63,952 nt of DNA from an uncultured Gammaproteobacteria bacterium (GTDB taxonomy: Bacteria > Pseudomonadota > Gammaproteobacteria > SZUA-229): the NCBI GenBank assembly GCA_913065105.1, contig CAJXZZ010000003.1:1-63952 (forward strand), given 5' to 3'. The notes under the pieces are model-generated. The model saw only the letters and a program-made list of their open reading frames with translations. It made no database searches and had not been told where the DNA came from. This document shows positions 1 to 9,097 of the stretch, one piece after another. Numbering within the stretch: the first letter of the stretch is position 1; each line of letters begins with the position of its first letter. A program made the position numbers and the translations under genes.

Positions 1-474
1 TCGAGTTTGATCGCTCGCCGTTTTGCGCCAGTTAAAACTGTTATGTGTGCTAGTCCAGATTATCTCGAACACAGGGGTATACCCCAGTCACCGGATGAAT
101 TGATAGAACATCAATGTATTGTTTACAGCCTGTTACGTGACTACGAATACTGGCATTTAACTGATGCCAAGGGTAACGAGATCAAGACAAAAGTACACCC
201 TTACCTAAAAGCCAGCACGGGTGAATTTATTAGAGACGCCGCTGTAGAAGGCCGGGGTATCATTCTCGTGCCAACATTTATCGTATATAAAGAAATTGAA
301 CGTGGCGCACTGGTGCCAGTGCTCAACGATTACACATTCCCACAGATTAATGCCTATGCGATCTATCCGCAGACACGCCATCTTTCGCAACGCGTCAGAA
401 CTTTTGTTGATTATCTTGTAAATCGATTTGAGGGGACACCCTATTGGGATCTATGCCTGCAGAAATCAACATAA
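1..474 (+). CDS. LysR-family transcriptional regulator, C-terminal part (cut by window edge)
   Basis: The reading frame is open to the left edge, so only the effector-binding half is present (about 157 residues); the DNA-binding helix-turn-helix lies outside the window. The visible part has the typical LysR substrate-binding pattern: a CASPDYL strand, a GIPQSPDEL segment, a conserved block ending in GRGIILVPTF, and a C-terminal PQTRHLSQRVRTFVDYL helix region. LysR proteins sense small molecules and usually control a nearby, often divergent gene, so its target may lie to the left. The next gene (MerB-like) is convergent and need not be related. Family assignment is firm; the ligand is unknown. 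Confidence 0.85.
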   Translation, partial: SSLIARRFAPVKTVMCASPDYLEHRGIPQSPDELIEHQCIVYSLLRDYEYWHLTDAKGNEIKTKVHPYLKASTGEFIRDAAVEGRGIILVPTFIVYKEIERGALVPVLNDYTFPQINAYAIYPQTRHLSQRVRTFVDYLVNRFEGTPYWDLCLQKST

Positions 475-513
475 GGATCATCATCACCCAGTGCCTGCGT
501 GAATAAAAACTAA

Positions 514-1158
514 TTAAGACATAAGCGGTACAAAAAACCGTGCGCTAAACTCAACCGCTTCTTGCAAGTTAAATATTTCTCTATTTTCTGAATCGTCCAT
601 AAGCCACTGCTGTGCAGTGTCTTCATCGCGTAAGAAAATCATTTCCATACATAAGTTATTCGCGCAACTGCCAGCTTCGCTTGCTGCTGCCCAGATGATG
701 CCGAAAAAAATTGCGCCTGCTTCATCAACATTCAAAATCGTTTTATTCGATTGTTTTATTTTGATCAGATCATGTGTGACACGACATCGAGAAGTAATTT
801 CTGTTTCTAGTTCAAACATTGGACTTACTGCCAACGCATCCAGAGCACACATGGCATACACTGTATGATTATTAACTTGTACAGTATGTTCACGCTTTTC
901 CATCGTTAGCGGGTAAGCGCCAATAGCTTCGTTTGTTGCAGAAAAAACGACCATGTCATAGTTCTTTAGAACATTAACGGCATTATCTATATCGTCAGTA
1001 AACTGCATCATTTCTTCACGCGAAAGAATACGACCTTTCGTGACAAAGGAACGGAGGATCTCCTGATGCAGTTTTTTTATCTCTGCGCTGCACTTATCCT
1101 GATTGTCTTTTAGCGGCAAGATGCTAATCAATCGATCTAAAGCCTTATCAAGCTTCAT
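514..1158 (-). CDS. merB: MerB-like organomercurial (alkylmercury) lyase
   Basis: The 214-residue protein resembles bacterial organomercurial lyase, which breaks carbon-mercury bonds by protonolysis in the cytoplasm. The active-site CALD motif (Cys104, Asp107) matches Cys96 and Asp99 of plasmid R831b MerB, Cys125 matches the structural Cys117, and Cys170 falls on Cys159 when aligned without gaps from the preceding Glu-Ala pair; the neighbouring Cys160 is Met here. The N-terminal helical region is weakly conserved, as is usual. No merR, merT, merP or merA lies beside it. It converges on the LysR gene and is separated from the antiporter by about 180 bp. The role could be mercury detoxification or a related function of MerB homologues; the alignment was made from memory. 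Confidence 0.75.
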   Translation of the reverse strand: MKLDKALDRLISILPLKDNQDKCSAEIKKLHQEILRSFVTKGRILSREEMMQFTDDIDNAVNVLKNYDMVVFSATNEAIGAYPLTMEKREHTVQVNNHTVYAMCALDALAVSPMFELETEITSRCRVTHDLIKIKQSNKTILNVDEAGAIFFGIIWAAASEAGSCANNLCMEMIFLRDEDTAQQWLMDDSENREIFNLQEAVEFSARFFVPLMS

Positions 1159-1338
1159 TGTTTATGCCCCACGACTTGAGTTTCATTCTTTATTATTATT
1201 TAATTTGCCGTAATGACTCTAATGAAATTTTATTAGTATTATTCATCTCACAAACGGTTATATCTCTGAGCCACATCAATTGGTCTGTGCACAAGTGCAT
1301 AGTTAGCATTAACTATTTTTAGCAAAAATTAAGCACCA

Positions 1339-2546
1339 TTAATTATTCATCAAATGTGAATAGCGCTTGTAAAACCACTTTATAGTAAATGGAGGGATGA
1401 TTGTTGTAAGCACTATAACAATGACCATTCCAGCATGAATCTCGTTATTAAAAATCCCGCTGAAACGGCCAAGCTCTGCAAAAATCAGCCCGACTTCACC
1501 ACGAGGGACCATCGACATCCCTATCATGAGTCTTGACGCCAGGTTTTCTCGAATGAGAAATGAACCCATCATCTTGCCAACGATTGCAACCGCGAGTAGT
1601 ACTAAAGAAAAGCCCCAGATATGGGATGAGGTCCAGTCAATTTCTCTAAGATTAATAGACAGTCCGACAACAACAAAAAAGATAGGTGTGAACAGGCTGA
1701 TGATAGGTTGCATCTGTTCTTCAATGATTTTGGCAAAGTTCTCATCTCTGCGCAATGTGACACCCAGCGGCAGAAAAAAGCGCCGTGACAGGGCGAGTCC
1801 AGCAGCAAAACCACCCAGCAATTCTGGTGCCCCAACTGCATGTGCCAACCATGCAAAAAACAACACCAGGGAGACGATAGTAGTTGGAATCAGGCCTGGT
1901 ATTTCACTGCTGGCATGGAAGCGTTTGATAACTATCGACATGAGTTTTGCCAGCATCGGGGCCAGTACAAAAAATGCACTGACAAATATCAGTACCTTGG
2001 TTGCATTGACCCAGTTAACACCGCCACCAAATGAAAACTCATACAACAGCGCCAGTAATATAACACCGAGTATGTCATCGAGCACCGCAGCACCCAGTAC
2101 AATTTGGCCTTCATGAGAATTATTGAACTTTAGATCGGTAAGCACGCGCACGGTTATACCGATACTGGTGGCCGTAAGTGTACCGCCAATAAATAATGAT
2201 ATAAGCAATGATAGCTCGAACAGCCAGTAAGCGATTGAGAAGCCGAAGACCAAAGGCGCGATAAAACCAATAATGGCGACGATAGTGGATTTCGTTCCAG
2301 ATTGAATCAGGCGTTTGATATCCGTGTTCAAACCGACTTCAAACAACAACAGGATAATGCCTATCTCAGCCATTAGCTTGAGTGCTTCTACCGGTTCGAT
2401 CCAGCCGAATAAACTGGGCCGATAACAATACCAGCAAACAGTTCACCGATAACAGAAGGTGATTTAAGACGAACAGCGAGTTCAGCAAACAGACGCGCTG
2501 AGAGTAAAATAACCAGCAGATACAGAAAAAAAGTATGTGCTTCCAT
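1339..2546 (-). pseudogene. KefB/CPA2-type cation:proton antiporter, broken by a frameshift
   Basis: This gene should encode a membrane Na+(K+)/H+ antiporter of the CPA2 family. From the ATG at 2546 the frame gives a normal first transmembrane helix and the SPSVIGELFAGIVIGP motif, then shifts out of frame at 2416-2420 and stops within a few codons. One frame over, the protein resumes as SLFGWIEPVEALKLMAEIG and continues for about 350 residues to 1339, with roughly eleven further hydrophobic segments. One base is missing: GGG at 2416-2418 would need to be GGGG. It is either a recent inactivating mutation or a homopolymer sequencing error. No KTN/TrkA domain follows; the protein would be about 400 residues. 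The K+-channel gene upstream is on the same strand and may be functionally related. Confidence 0.85.
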
Positions 2547-2644
2547 TTTAAAAATGTTCCGCCACGGAGGTCACTCTTGAGTATCGATACACCTGCGACA
2601 TTAGTGAAATAATGCACGTCGTCCTTAAATACAGAGAAAAAATT

Positions 2645-3451
2645 TTATTCATTGCTGTCTTCATTCAGCCGTTTCTCGATCCGCTGCAGCGTTTTCTCCA
2701 TAGTTGCTATTCGAATTTCGATGTCCTTCAGCTGATTAATTTCCTCTTCCTCTTCCTCTTCGATCTCTACTTCACCGCGTGAAACAAAATAGGCTGAAAA
2801 ACTGGCTGTCAGTAGCGAAAAGAAACCGACACCGAATAAGATCACCACTGCGCCAAACACCTTGCCGGCAACACTCACTGGCACAGTATCGCCGTATCCC
2901 ACCGTTGCTACTGTCACCCAGGCCCACCAGATACCCTGCCATGCATTATCGATAGCCGGATCGATACCAGCCATGAGCAGACCAGACATCAGGGTAAATA
3001 TCAGCGCTACCAGTAAAACCGTACCGAGATAATTACGTTCCAGAACTTTACGCGCAGCGACTGAAGCATTCAACATGATCGGAAAAAACAGCAGCAATCT
3101 AAATGTCCGCAAAATAGCGGCATAATTACTGCCGACCCACAGCAGCGGTACACCAATGCTGATAATAACCAGGTTCATCCAGTTGCCGCGCAGATAGCGG
3201 GACTTGTCATCGACCAGACTGGTAAGCACCACGGTTTCCAGTACAAACACCAGCCAGATGAGCCAGTCGGTGAACAGATCAAAATTCACTGAATAAATAT
3301 TTTTTCCTCTTAGATACCACTCGATCAGTATCCAGAGAGCCAGCAGGATCATCGGCCATTCGAATCGGTGAGCCCAGCGCTGAGCGACAGGATTTTCATC
3401 CTTTGCCACACCAGACAGGCCGGTCAGTAAAATGAGTATTCGGTTGGACAT
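2645..3451 (-). CDS. Voltage-gated-like K+ channel (ion transport protein)
   Basis: A 268-residue integral membrane protein with six predicted helices and the potassium selectivity filter TVGYGD at residues 183-188, preceded by the pore helix WWAWVTV. The Arg-containing segment around residues 112-120 may be an S4-like sensor, but it has few charges. The cytoplasmic tail holds a run of glutamates (about 229-237) and then a heptad-like stretch ending at residue 268 that probably forms a short tetramerising coiled coil. It lies about 100 bp upstream of the broken antiporter on the same strand, suggesting a small ion-homeostasis unit. Family assignment is firm; gating and physiological role are unknown. 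Confidence 0.85.
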   Translation of the reverse strand: MSNRILILLTGLSGVAKDENPVAQRWAHRFEWPMILLALWILIEWYLRGKNIYSVNFDLFTDWLIWLVFVLETVVLTSLVDDKSRYLRGNWMNLVIISIGVPLLWVGSNYAAILRTFRLLLFFPIMLNASVAARKVLERNYLGTVLLVALIFTLMSGLLMAGIDPAIDNAWQGIWWAWVTVATVGYGDTVPVSVAGKVFGAVVILFGVGFFSLLTASFSAYFVSRGEVEIEEEEEEEINQLKDIEIRIATMEKTLQRIEKRLNEDSNE

Positions 3452-3526
3452 AGTCGCACTATTTAGTTTCTGTTTATCCTATACATCTGATAGTCGGGTA
3501 CTATTATTTACCCCACGGACCGTCGT

Positions 3527-4525
3527 TCAACAGATACGCGGAAGCGGATCATCTTCAAGTTCTTCGAGTATACGTTCACCACCGATATCGGTCTGCATTA
3601 GAACATAGTTTAAACTCGAATCTATACTTCCTATGATGGCAGCACCTTTGCCTTCTTCAATATTTTCCCAGGTTTCTAATAACGCTCGTGCCTCAGCAGG
3701 ATCGACCACAGCAACGACACGGCCTTCACAGGCAAGGTACATGGGGTCATAACCCAGCATGTCACAGACTGACTGTACGGGATCACGCACCGGAAGATTT
3801 TTCTCTGACAGGCGAACACCAAAACCGGTTGCACGCAATAATTCTGAGCAGACGGTAGCAATGCCACCTCGTGTTGGATCACGCATGAAACGCAGGCCTT
3901 TATGATTCATCGCGGCGGTAGTCAGATTTAATACGCTGGCAGCATCAGACTGAATATCACCGCGCAAGCCAAATGCTTCGCGCGCAAGCATCACAGCAAT
4001 ACCGTGATCACCTACCGGACCACTGACAATAATTACATCACCATGTTTAATATTTTTCATCGACATCACATGCCCCTGACGGATGCCGACACCCGTGGTG
4101 GCAAGATACAGACCGCCACCCTCACCGCGAGGTAAAACTTTTGTATCACCGCAGACCACTTTGACTCCGATCGCGGCGGCAGTTTCTGCCAGTGTTTTTA
4201 TTATGCGCTCCAGAGTAGCTATCTCCAGACCTTCTTCGATGAACGCATTCAGGCTTAAGTATTTTGGAATAGCACCGGCAACAGCAAGATCATTGGTGGT
4301 GCCGTGGACGGCTAGCGAACCGATATTGCCACCAGGAAATTCTAATGGCTGCACGGTGAAACCATCAGTAGTAAACAGCACATCACCATCAAGCTCTATC
4401 GGAACGGCATCAGCCTGGACATCAAGTTCCGGGTTGGCAAGGTGACGCGCAAAAATCTCTTCGATGAGCTCTCGCATGTAGCGGCCGCCATTGCCATGCG
4501 CTAGAGAGATGTGTGTATCCTGCAT
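3527..4525 (-). CDS. hypE: Hydrogenase maturation protein HypE (carbamoyl dehydratase)
   Basis: HypE receives a carbamoyl group from HypF on its C-terminal cysteine and dehydrates it with ATP to the thiocyanate that becomes the CN ligand of the NiFe centre. The 332-residue protein has the PurM/ThiL-like fold signature HGNGGRYMREL near the N-terminus, a GGNIGSLAVHGTTNDLA block, DPTRGGIATV in the C-terminal half, and ends in the diagnostic PRIC with the acceptor cysteine last. It is the final gene of the leftward hypCABDFE operon, 20 bp after hypF. Length and all key features are normal. Confidence 0.97.
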   Translation of the reverse strand: MQDTHISLAHGNGGRYMRELIEEIFARHLANPELDVQADAVPIELDGDVLFTTDGFTVQPLEFPGGNIGSLAVHGTTNDLAVAGAIPKYLSLNAFIEEGLEIATLERIIKTLAETAAAIGVKVVCGDTKVLPRGEGGGLYLATTGVGIRQGHVMSMKNIKHGDVIIVSGPVGDHGIAVMLAREAFGLRGDIQSDAASVLNLTTAAMNHKGLRFMRDPTRGGIATVCSELLRATGFGVRLSEKNLPVRDPVQSVCDMLGYDPMYLACEGRVVAVVDPAEARALLETWENIEEGKGAAIIGSIDSSLNYVLMQTDIGGERILEELEDDPLPRIC

Positions 4526-4545
4526 AAATTTTTATCTTCTCAGTT

Positions 4546-6861
4546 TTATTTATTATAACCATATTCCATAACTTGCCCGAAACTGATACCCGCATCATTG
4601 ACCGGTATCAACTCAGGCAAACAAACTTCAAAACCATCAGCAGACAACAATGTTATCGCGCGTTCAGTTAAAACTCGGTTTTGAAATACTCCGCCGGAGA
4701 AACTGACGGTATTCACATCATGTTTTTCACGCAGCTGTTTTGCCTGCTGCAAGATAGAGTGCGCTAACGAATTATGAAACAGAGTAGCACGTGTTTTAAC
4801 ACTTAAAGTAGAATCTAACATAGCCTGTATCAATGACTTCCAATTTATTATCAGAAAGTTACCGTCATCTTCCAATTCAAGTTCCAGGTAATTATCAGCG
4901 TTTTGTTCAGCATCGTCACACAATGCCTCGAACTCCATAGGCCCCTGCCCTTCAAAACTTGCGACTGTACGCACGCCGGTAAGCGCTGCGGCAGCATCAA
5001 ATAACCGCCCCACTGATGTTGATTGCGGGGCATTGATTTTTTTCTGCCAGGCCTGTTTAATCATTGGATGTAACAACGGATCCTTTTCTGGAATTGCGTC
5101 ATAAGCCAGACCGACTTCCCAGCATAATGCTGCGGCGCTTCGCCAGGGTTGCCTGCCGGCTTTGTCACCGCCGGGCAGGTTGAATGCTCGCATACTGGCA
5201 ACACGTTGCCAGACACCCGGTTTACCCAAAAAAGTTTCACCGCCCCAGAGAGTGGCGTCTTCACCATAACCAACACCGTCCCAGGCAAACACGATGACGG
5301 GGATATCATTCGACACGGCGGTTTTACATTCGTAATACGCAGCCGAGGCATGTGCGTGGTGGTGGTAGACACTGTGCAGCGGAAGATCCTGTTTGTTTGC
5401 CCAGCGTGTTGTCGTGTAACCCGGGTGTGCATCACAGATTATTTTTTCAGCCTTAACGCCATAGAGTTTCTGTAAGTCACTAACTGTATTTTCGAACACT
5501 TGCAGACTGCGAACGGAATCCATCTCTCCGATATGCGGAGAAATAATGACGCGGTTTCCCCATGCCAGGGTGATGACATTTTTCATCTGCGCGCCCACCG
5601 CGAGTATCGGCTGTTCGAGTTCAAACGGCAGTGTCAGCTCTATCGGTGCAGAACCTCGACCGGTGCGTATCGGTCGGCTTTTGCCAGCGATGGTTCGGTA
5701 TACTGGATCATCCGCCGGCCGTTCGATCGGTCGATTATGATGCAGACAGGCATCAGCCACATGCCCCAGACGTTTTTCAACTTGCTGATTATCGATCAAT
5801 ACCGGTTCACCACTGATATTTGCTGACGTGGCAACTAGTGGGCCAGCAAAATCATTCAGCAATAAATGATGCAGCGGACTGTACGGCAACATCATGCCGA
5901 CCTCGTTTAATCCCGGCGCAAGCTGATCAGATAATTTTGTCTCTGTGTTTTTTTTCACCAGCAGAATCGGCCTTGCTGGCTGCAGCAAAAACGCTTTATC
6001 TTTTTCGCTCAATGTTACCGAGAGCTCTGCAAATTTAAACGGATTTTCTAGCGGCGCTGGGAACATGACTGCCAGTGGTTTATCTGGTCTGGGTTTGTTT
6101 TTTCGTAGGCGGCCAACCGCTTCGTTGTTAGCAGCATCACACATCAGATGATAACCACCAATACCTTTTACCGCGACTACCTTGCCCTGTTTTAATGCCT
6201 CTACAGTTTTTGTGAGAGCTTCATTATTATCATTAACTTTTGTCTTTCCATCATGAAACGTCAATGAAGGTCCACACTCTGCACAGGCGACTGGCTCAGC
6301 GTGAAAACGACGATTCGATGGATCTTCATATTCGGCAAGACATAGCGGACATAACTCAAAATCGGCCATCGTTGTATTAGGCCGGTCATAGGGCAACCGT
6401 CGAATCAAGGTATAACGCGGCCCGCACTGCGTGCAGTTAATAAACGGATAATGGTAACGGCGATCTAAGGGATCGTTTAATTCGGACAGGCAATCATCAC
6501 ACAGGAAAAGATCAGCCGGTACACTGGCATGCGCCCCACCGATGTCCTGACTTTCTAAAATACTAAAATTATCATATTCAGCAACATCGATTCGTATATC
6601 AGACTCGAGTTGAGGATTTGCTAACGGCGGTTTTTTAGTAAATAGTTCGCTTAAGAAATTCTCCAGGTTGTGAGACTGACCCTGAACCTGTATCTCGACA
6701 ACACCGACACAGTTTCTTACCCAGCCATTTAACTTATGCTCGATAGCAAGACGATAAATAAAAGGCCGAAAACCGACACCCTGAACCTGCCCGGATAAAG
6801 TTATCTGTCTAGCAGATACTTCGGGTCTTACTTTGATTTTACTGTTTAAGTATATAGCCAT
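4546..6861 (-). CDS. hypF: Carbamoyltransferase HypF
   Basis: HypF turns carbamoyl phosphate into carbamoyl-adenylate and loads HypE. Domains in order: acylphosphatase (motif GQVQGVGFRPF at 24-34), two zinc fingers with CxxC pairs at Cys121/124 with 143/146 and Cys171/174 with 193/196, a YrdC-like nucleotide domain (about 205-390, with SANISGEP), and a Kae1-like carbamoyltransferase domain with the metal-binding HHHAHA motif near residue 495 and SFSGGVFQNRVL near the C-terminus. The 771-residue length is usual. There is an 83-bp gap to hypD that carries a short 10-bp tandem repeat; 20 bp separate it from hypE. Confidence 0.97.
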   Translation of the reverse strand: MAIYLNSKIKVRPEVSARQITLSGQVQGVGFRPFIYRLAIEHKLNGWVRNCVGVVEIQVQGQSHNLENFLSELFTKKPPLANPQLESDIRIDVAEYDNFSILESQDIGGAHASVPADLFLCDDCLSELNDPLDRRYHYPFINCTQCGPRYTLIRRLPYDRPNTTMADFELCPLCLAEYEDPSNRRFHAEPVACAECGPSLTFHDGKTKVNDNNEALTKTVEALKQGKVVAVKGIGGYHLMCDAANNEAVGRLRKNKPRPDKPLAVMFPAPLENPFKFAELSVTLSEKDKAFLLQPARPILLVKKNTETKLSDQLAPGLNEVGMMLPYSPLHHLLLNDFAGPLVATSANISGEPVLIDNQQVEKRLGHVADACLHHNRPIERPADDPVYRTIAGKSRPIRTGRGSAPIELTLPFELEQPILAVGAQMKNVITLAWGNRVIISPHIGEMDSVRSLQVFENTVSDLQKLYGVKAEKIICDAHPGYTTTRWANKQDLPLHSVYHHHAHASAAYYECKTAVSNDIPVIVFAWDGVGYGEDATLWGGETFLGKPGVWQRVASMRAFNLPGGDKAGRQPWRSAAALCWEVGLAYDAIPEKDPLLHPMIKQAWQKKINAPQSTSVGRLFDAAAALTGVRTVASFEGQGPMEFEALCDDAEQNADNYLELELEDDGNFLIINWKSLIQAMLDSTLSVKTRATLFHNSLAHSILQQAKQLREKHDVNTVSFSGGVFQNRVLTERAITLLSADGFEVCLPELIPVNDAGISFGQVMEYGYNK

Positions 6862-6904
6862 GATCTATAAATCAGATGATGTTTTTCCGAAACAAAATAT
6901 TTCT

Positions 6905-6934
6905 ATTCGCGTTTATTCGCGCTCATTTGCGGAA
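6905..6934. repeat. Three-copy degenerate 10-bp tandem repeat in the hypD-hypF gap
   Basis: Three consecutive decamers of the form ATTCGCGTTT, ATTCGCGCTC and ATTTGCGGAA occupy most of the 83-bp gap between hypD and hypF. The TTCGCG core looks like a short dispersed intergenic repeat. No function can be assigned from the sequence. Confidence 0.6.
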
Positions 6935-6944
6935 AAATAATTCA

Positions 6945-8042
6945 TCATGCCGATTCACGCATGCCACCGGCCCACCAAATTCTGCAGGCACCTTCATCTG
7001 AGACCATGCATGGGCCAATAGGATTTCTTGGCACACAGGCTTTGCCGAACAGCCTGCATTGATTAGGATAAATTTTACCGAGTACCACCTGCGCGCAATC
7101 ACAACCTGGCGGCATCTGCCCTGCGCGTTTACGGGCATCATCGGCATAAGATGGAAATAATTTTCTGGCATCATGTTTGCTATAAACTTTATCCAGCATG
7201 TAACCGGACTGAGGAATAATACCAACACCCCGCCAGTTAGCATCGTACACTTTCATCGCCGTATTGAGATGTGCCTGGGCAGATTTATTACCTCCAGGTT
7301 TTACCAGCTGCGGATAACAGTTATCCAGAAAATAACGTCCATCATTAAGCTGACGCAATGTTGAATACATCGCCGCTAGCAAACTTTCTGGCTGAAAGCC
7401 GGCAACTGCTGCAGGGATGTTGTGTTTATCCACAACAAACTCCCACTCTTCCGGCCCCATGATGGTAGATACGTGGCCCGGTGCAATCAGCGCATCGAAT
7501 CCAGGAGTGCCCGAATCGAGCAACATCGCTACTGCTGGCCAGGTCAGTCGACCAGACAATAAAACAGAAAGATTGTCCGGCACACCTTCTACCAGCATCG
7601 CCGCTACGGGCGCAGTGGTGGTTTCAAAACCAGCGGCAAAAAATACTACTGATCTATCAGGATTCGCTTTGGCGATGTTTACCGCTTCGGTCGGAGAGGC
7701 TATAGGCCGGATGTCTGCGCCCTGAGCTTTTGCCTGCTCCATGGTTCGTGCCCGCGCTTTTGGAACATTGACTGGAACGCGTAACATGTCGCCAAAAGCA
7801 ACCATGATAATGTCTTCATGAAGTGCCAGCTGTATCGCTTCAAACACATCTTCTTCCGGACAGATACAGACCGGGCAACCTGGGCCGGGCACCAGTTCGA
7901 TATAATCAGGCAAGGCTTTACGCAGACCCGCCATGGTTATCGAACGCTCATGACCGCCACAGACATTCATTATCTTCACCTTGTCCTTTTGGTGCGGTAA
8001 CGCATGAATGCGTTCAAGCCATTGTTTTGCGCCGGCTGCCAT
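6945..8042 (-). CDS. hypD: Hydrogenase maturation protein HypD
   Basis: HypD is the [4Fe-4S] scaffold that, with HypC, assembles the Fe(CN)2CO unit. The 365-residue protein carries the CGGHE motif (Cys28), the GPGCPVCICP motif (Cys56, 59, 61) and a C-terminal iron-sulfur region rich in cysteine (GCDCAQV, followed by further Cys over about 40 residues). Length is normal. The annotated ATG lies 16 bp after the hypB stop, consistent with translational coupling in the hyp operon. Nothing is missing. Confidence 0.97.
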   Translation of the reverse strand: MAAGAKQWLERIHALPHQKDKVKIMNVCGGHERSITMAGLRKALPDYIELVPGPGCPVCICPEEDVFEAIQLALHEDIIMVAFGDMLRVPVNVPKARARTMEQAKAQGADIRPIASPTEAVNIAKANPDRSVVFFAAGFETTTAPVAAMLVEGVPDNLSVLLSGRLTWPAVAMLLDSGTPGFDALIAPGHVSTIMGPEEWEFVVDKHNIPAAVAGFQPESLLAAMYSTLRQLNDGRYFLDNCYPQLVKPGGNKSAQAHLNTAMKVYDANWRGVGIIPQSGYMLDKVYSKHDARKLFPSYADDARKRAGQMPPGCDCAQVVLGKIYPNQCRLFGKACVPRNPIGPCMVSDEGACRIWWAGGMRESA

Positions 8043-8058
8043 TATCTAATTACCAATA

Positions 8059-8889
8059 TTAAGTTCTTGCTTCTTCATGGTCATGGTGGTGATGACTATG
8101 GTCAGCGACAACGGGATGTTGTTCGAGGTAGGTTTTACGACTTTCTATCTGCTGGTTGATCCAGTTTATCCACTGCGACATACCCGATTTATCTTTCGAA
8201 GAAATTTCCATTACTGGTGCCGTACTGGCGATATCACGCAAGTAGCGTTTTGCATTTTCAGGTTTGAAGTCATCGAGTATCGGCAACAGGTCACTCTTAC
8301 TGATCATGACCAGATCAGCCACACGGAACATGACCGGATATTTTGCCGGTTTATCATCCCCTTCCGGGACAGAGAGCAAGACAACATTCTGATGTTGCCC
8401 CAGATCAAAACTTGCAGGACAGACCAGATTGCCGACGTTTTCGATAAACACGATATCAAATTCAGCAAGGTCTAGATTGTGCAATGCTTGATGGATCATG
8501 TGCGCGTCTAAGTGACAGGCACTGCCAGTGGCGATCTGTATCGCTTTAACACCGTGTTTACGAATTCGCTCGGCATCGTTCTCGGTTTCAAGATCACCCT
8601 CGATCACCGCTATTTTTATCTTGCTATTTGAATTCAAGCCGAGTTGCTGGATAGTCGCTTCGAGCAATGCCGTTTTACCGGCACCGGGTGATGACATTAA
8701 GTTAACCGCGAGTACATTGTGCTGATCAAAATGCTCGCGGTTATGTTGCGCGGTGTGATCGTTTTCATGCAACAGACTGTGAAGAACGCTAACGGCTTCT
8801 TTGCCGCTTTCTGTCTTATGAAGTTTACCGCCAGGCCGGATTAAATTTTCGTTGCCATGGGTTACGTTGCATCCGCATGTATCACACAT
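8059..8889 (-). CDS. hypB: Hydrogenase nickel incorporation GTPase HypB
   Basis: HypB is the SIMIBI-class GTPase that delivers Ni2+ with HypA. The 276-residue protein begins with the N-terminal CxxCGC nickel site (MCDTCGCN), has a P-loop GAGKT at 69-73 inside MSSPGAGKT, the GDLETENDAERI switch region, and ends in a histidine cluster (HSHHHHDH, residues 264-271). It therefore combines the high-affinity N-terminal motif with a possible nickel-storage tail. A 208-bp gap filled with intergenic repeats separates it from hypA, unlike the tight spacing elsewhere in this operon. Confidence 0.97.
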   Translation of the reverse strand: MCDTCGCNVTHGNENLIRPGGKLHKTESGKEAVSVLHSLLHENDHTAQHNREHFDQHNVLAVNLMSSPGAGKTALLEATIQQLGLNSNSKIKIAVIEGDLETENDAERIRKHGVKAIQIATGSACHLDAHMIHQALHNLDLAEFDIVFIENVGNLVCPASFDLGQHQNVVLLSVPEGDDKPAKYPVMFRVADLVMISKSDLLPILDDFKPENAKRYLRDIASTAPVMEISSKDKSGMSQWINWINQQIESRKTYLEQHPVVADHSHHHHDHEEART

Positions 8890-8910
8890 AATTTTGTCTC
8901 CAAATATTCA

Positions 8911-9037
8911 CGTCATTGCGAGCGAAACGTGGCAATCTCTTTTTGTAATACAGTAACTGACTAGAGATTGCTTCGTGCCTCGGTAACTGCTCCTGCGTTA
9001 CCCTAATAACCTACATCCATGTAGGGATCGCAATGAA
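8911..9037. repeat. Palindromic intergenic repeat between hypB and hypA
   Basis: The block opens with CGTCATTGCGAGCGAAACG and contains nested inverted repeats: CATTGCGA (8914-8921) pairs exactly with TCGCAATG (9028-9035), and GCAATCTCT (8932-8940) pairs with AGAGATTGC (8963-8971). A third palindrome, CTACAT-CC-ATGTAG, sits at 9011-9024. The sequence has the look of the widespread CGTCATTGCGAG-type bacterial interspersed palindromes. As RNA it would form a branched structure in the hypA-hypB spacer, which could affect mRNA stability or operon polarity. An AT-rich stretch of degenerate ATTCACT-like repeats follows at about 9058-9100. Confidence 0.75.
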
Positions 9038-9097
9038 GGCACTGTTTTTTATCTTTTATAACTATTCACTATTAACTATTCGTTATTCACTGCTCAT

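Noticed and set aside
2366-2617. 83-codon minus-strand ORF overlapping the antiporter N-terminus
   Set aside because: It runs in the wrong frame through the real N-terminal helix; the true start is the ATG at 2546 and the mismatch is explained by the one-base gap at 2416-2418.
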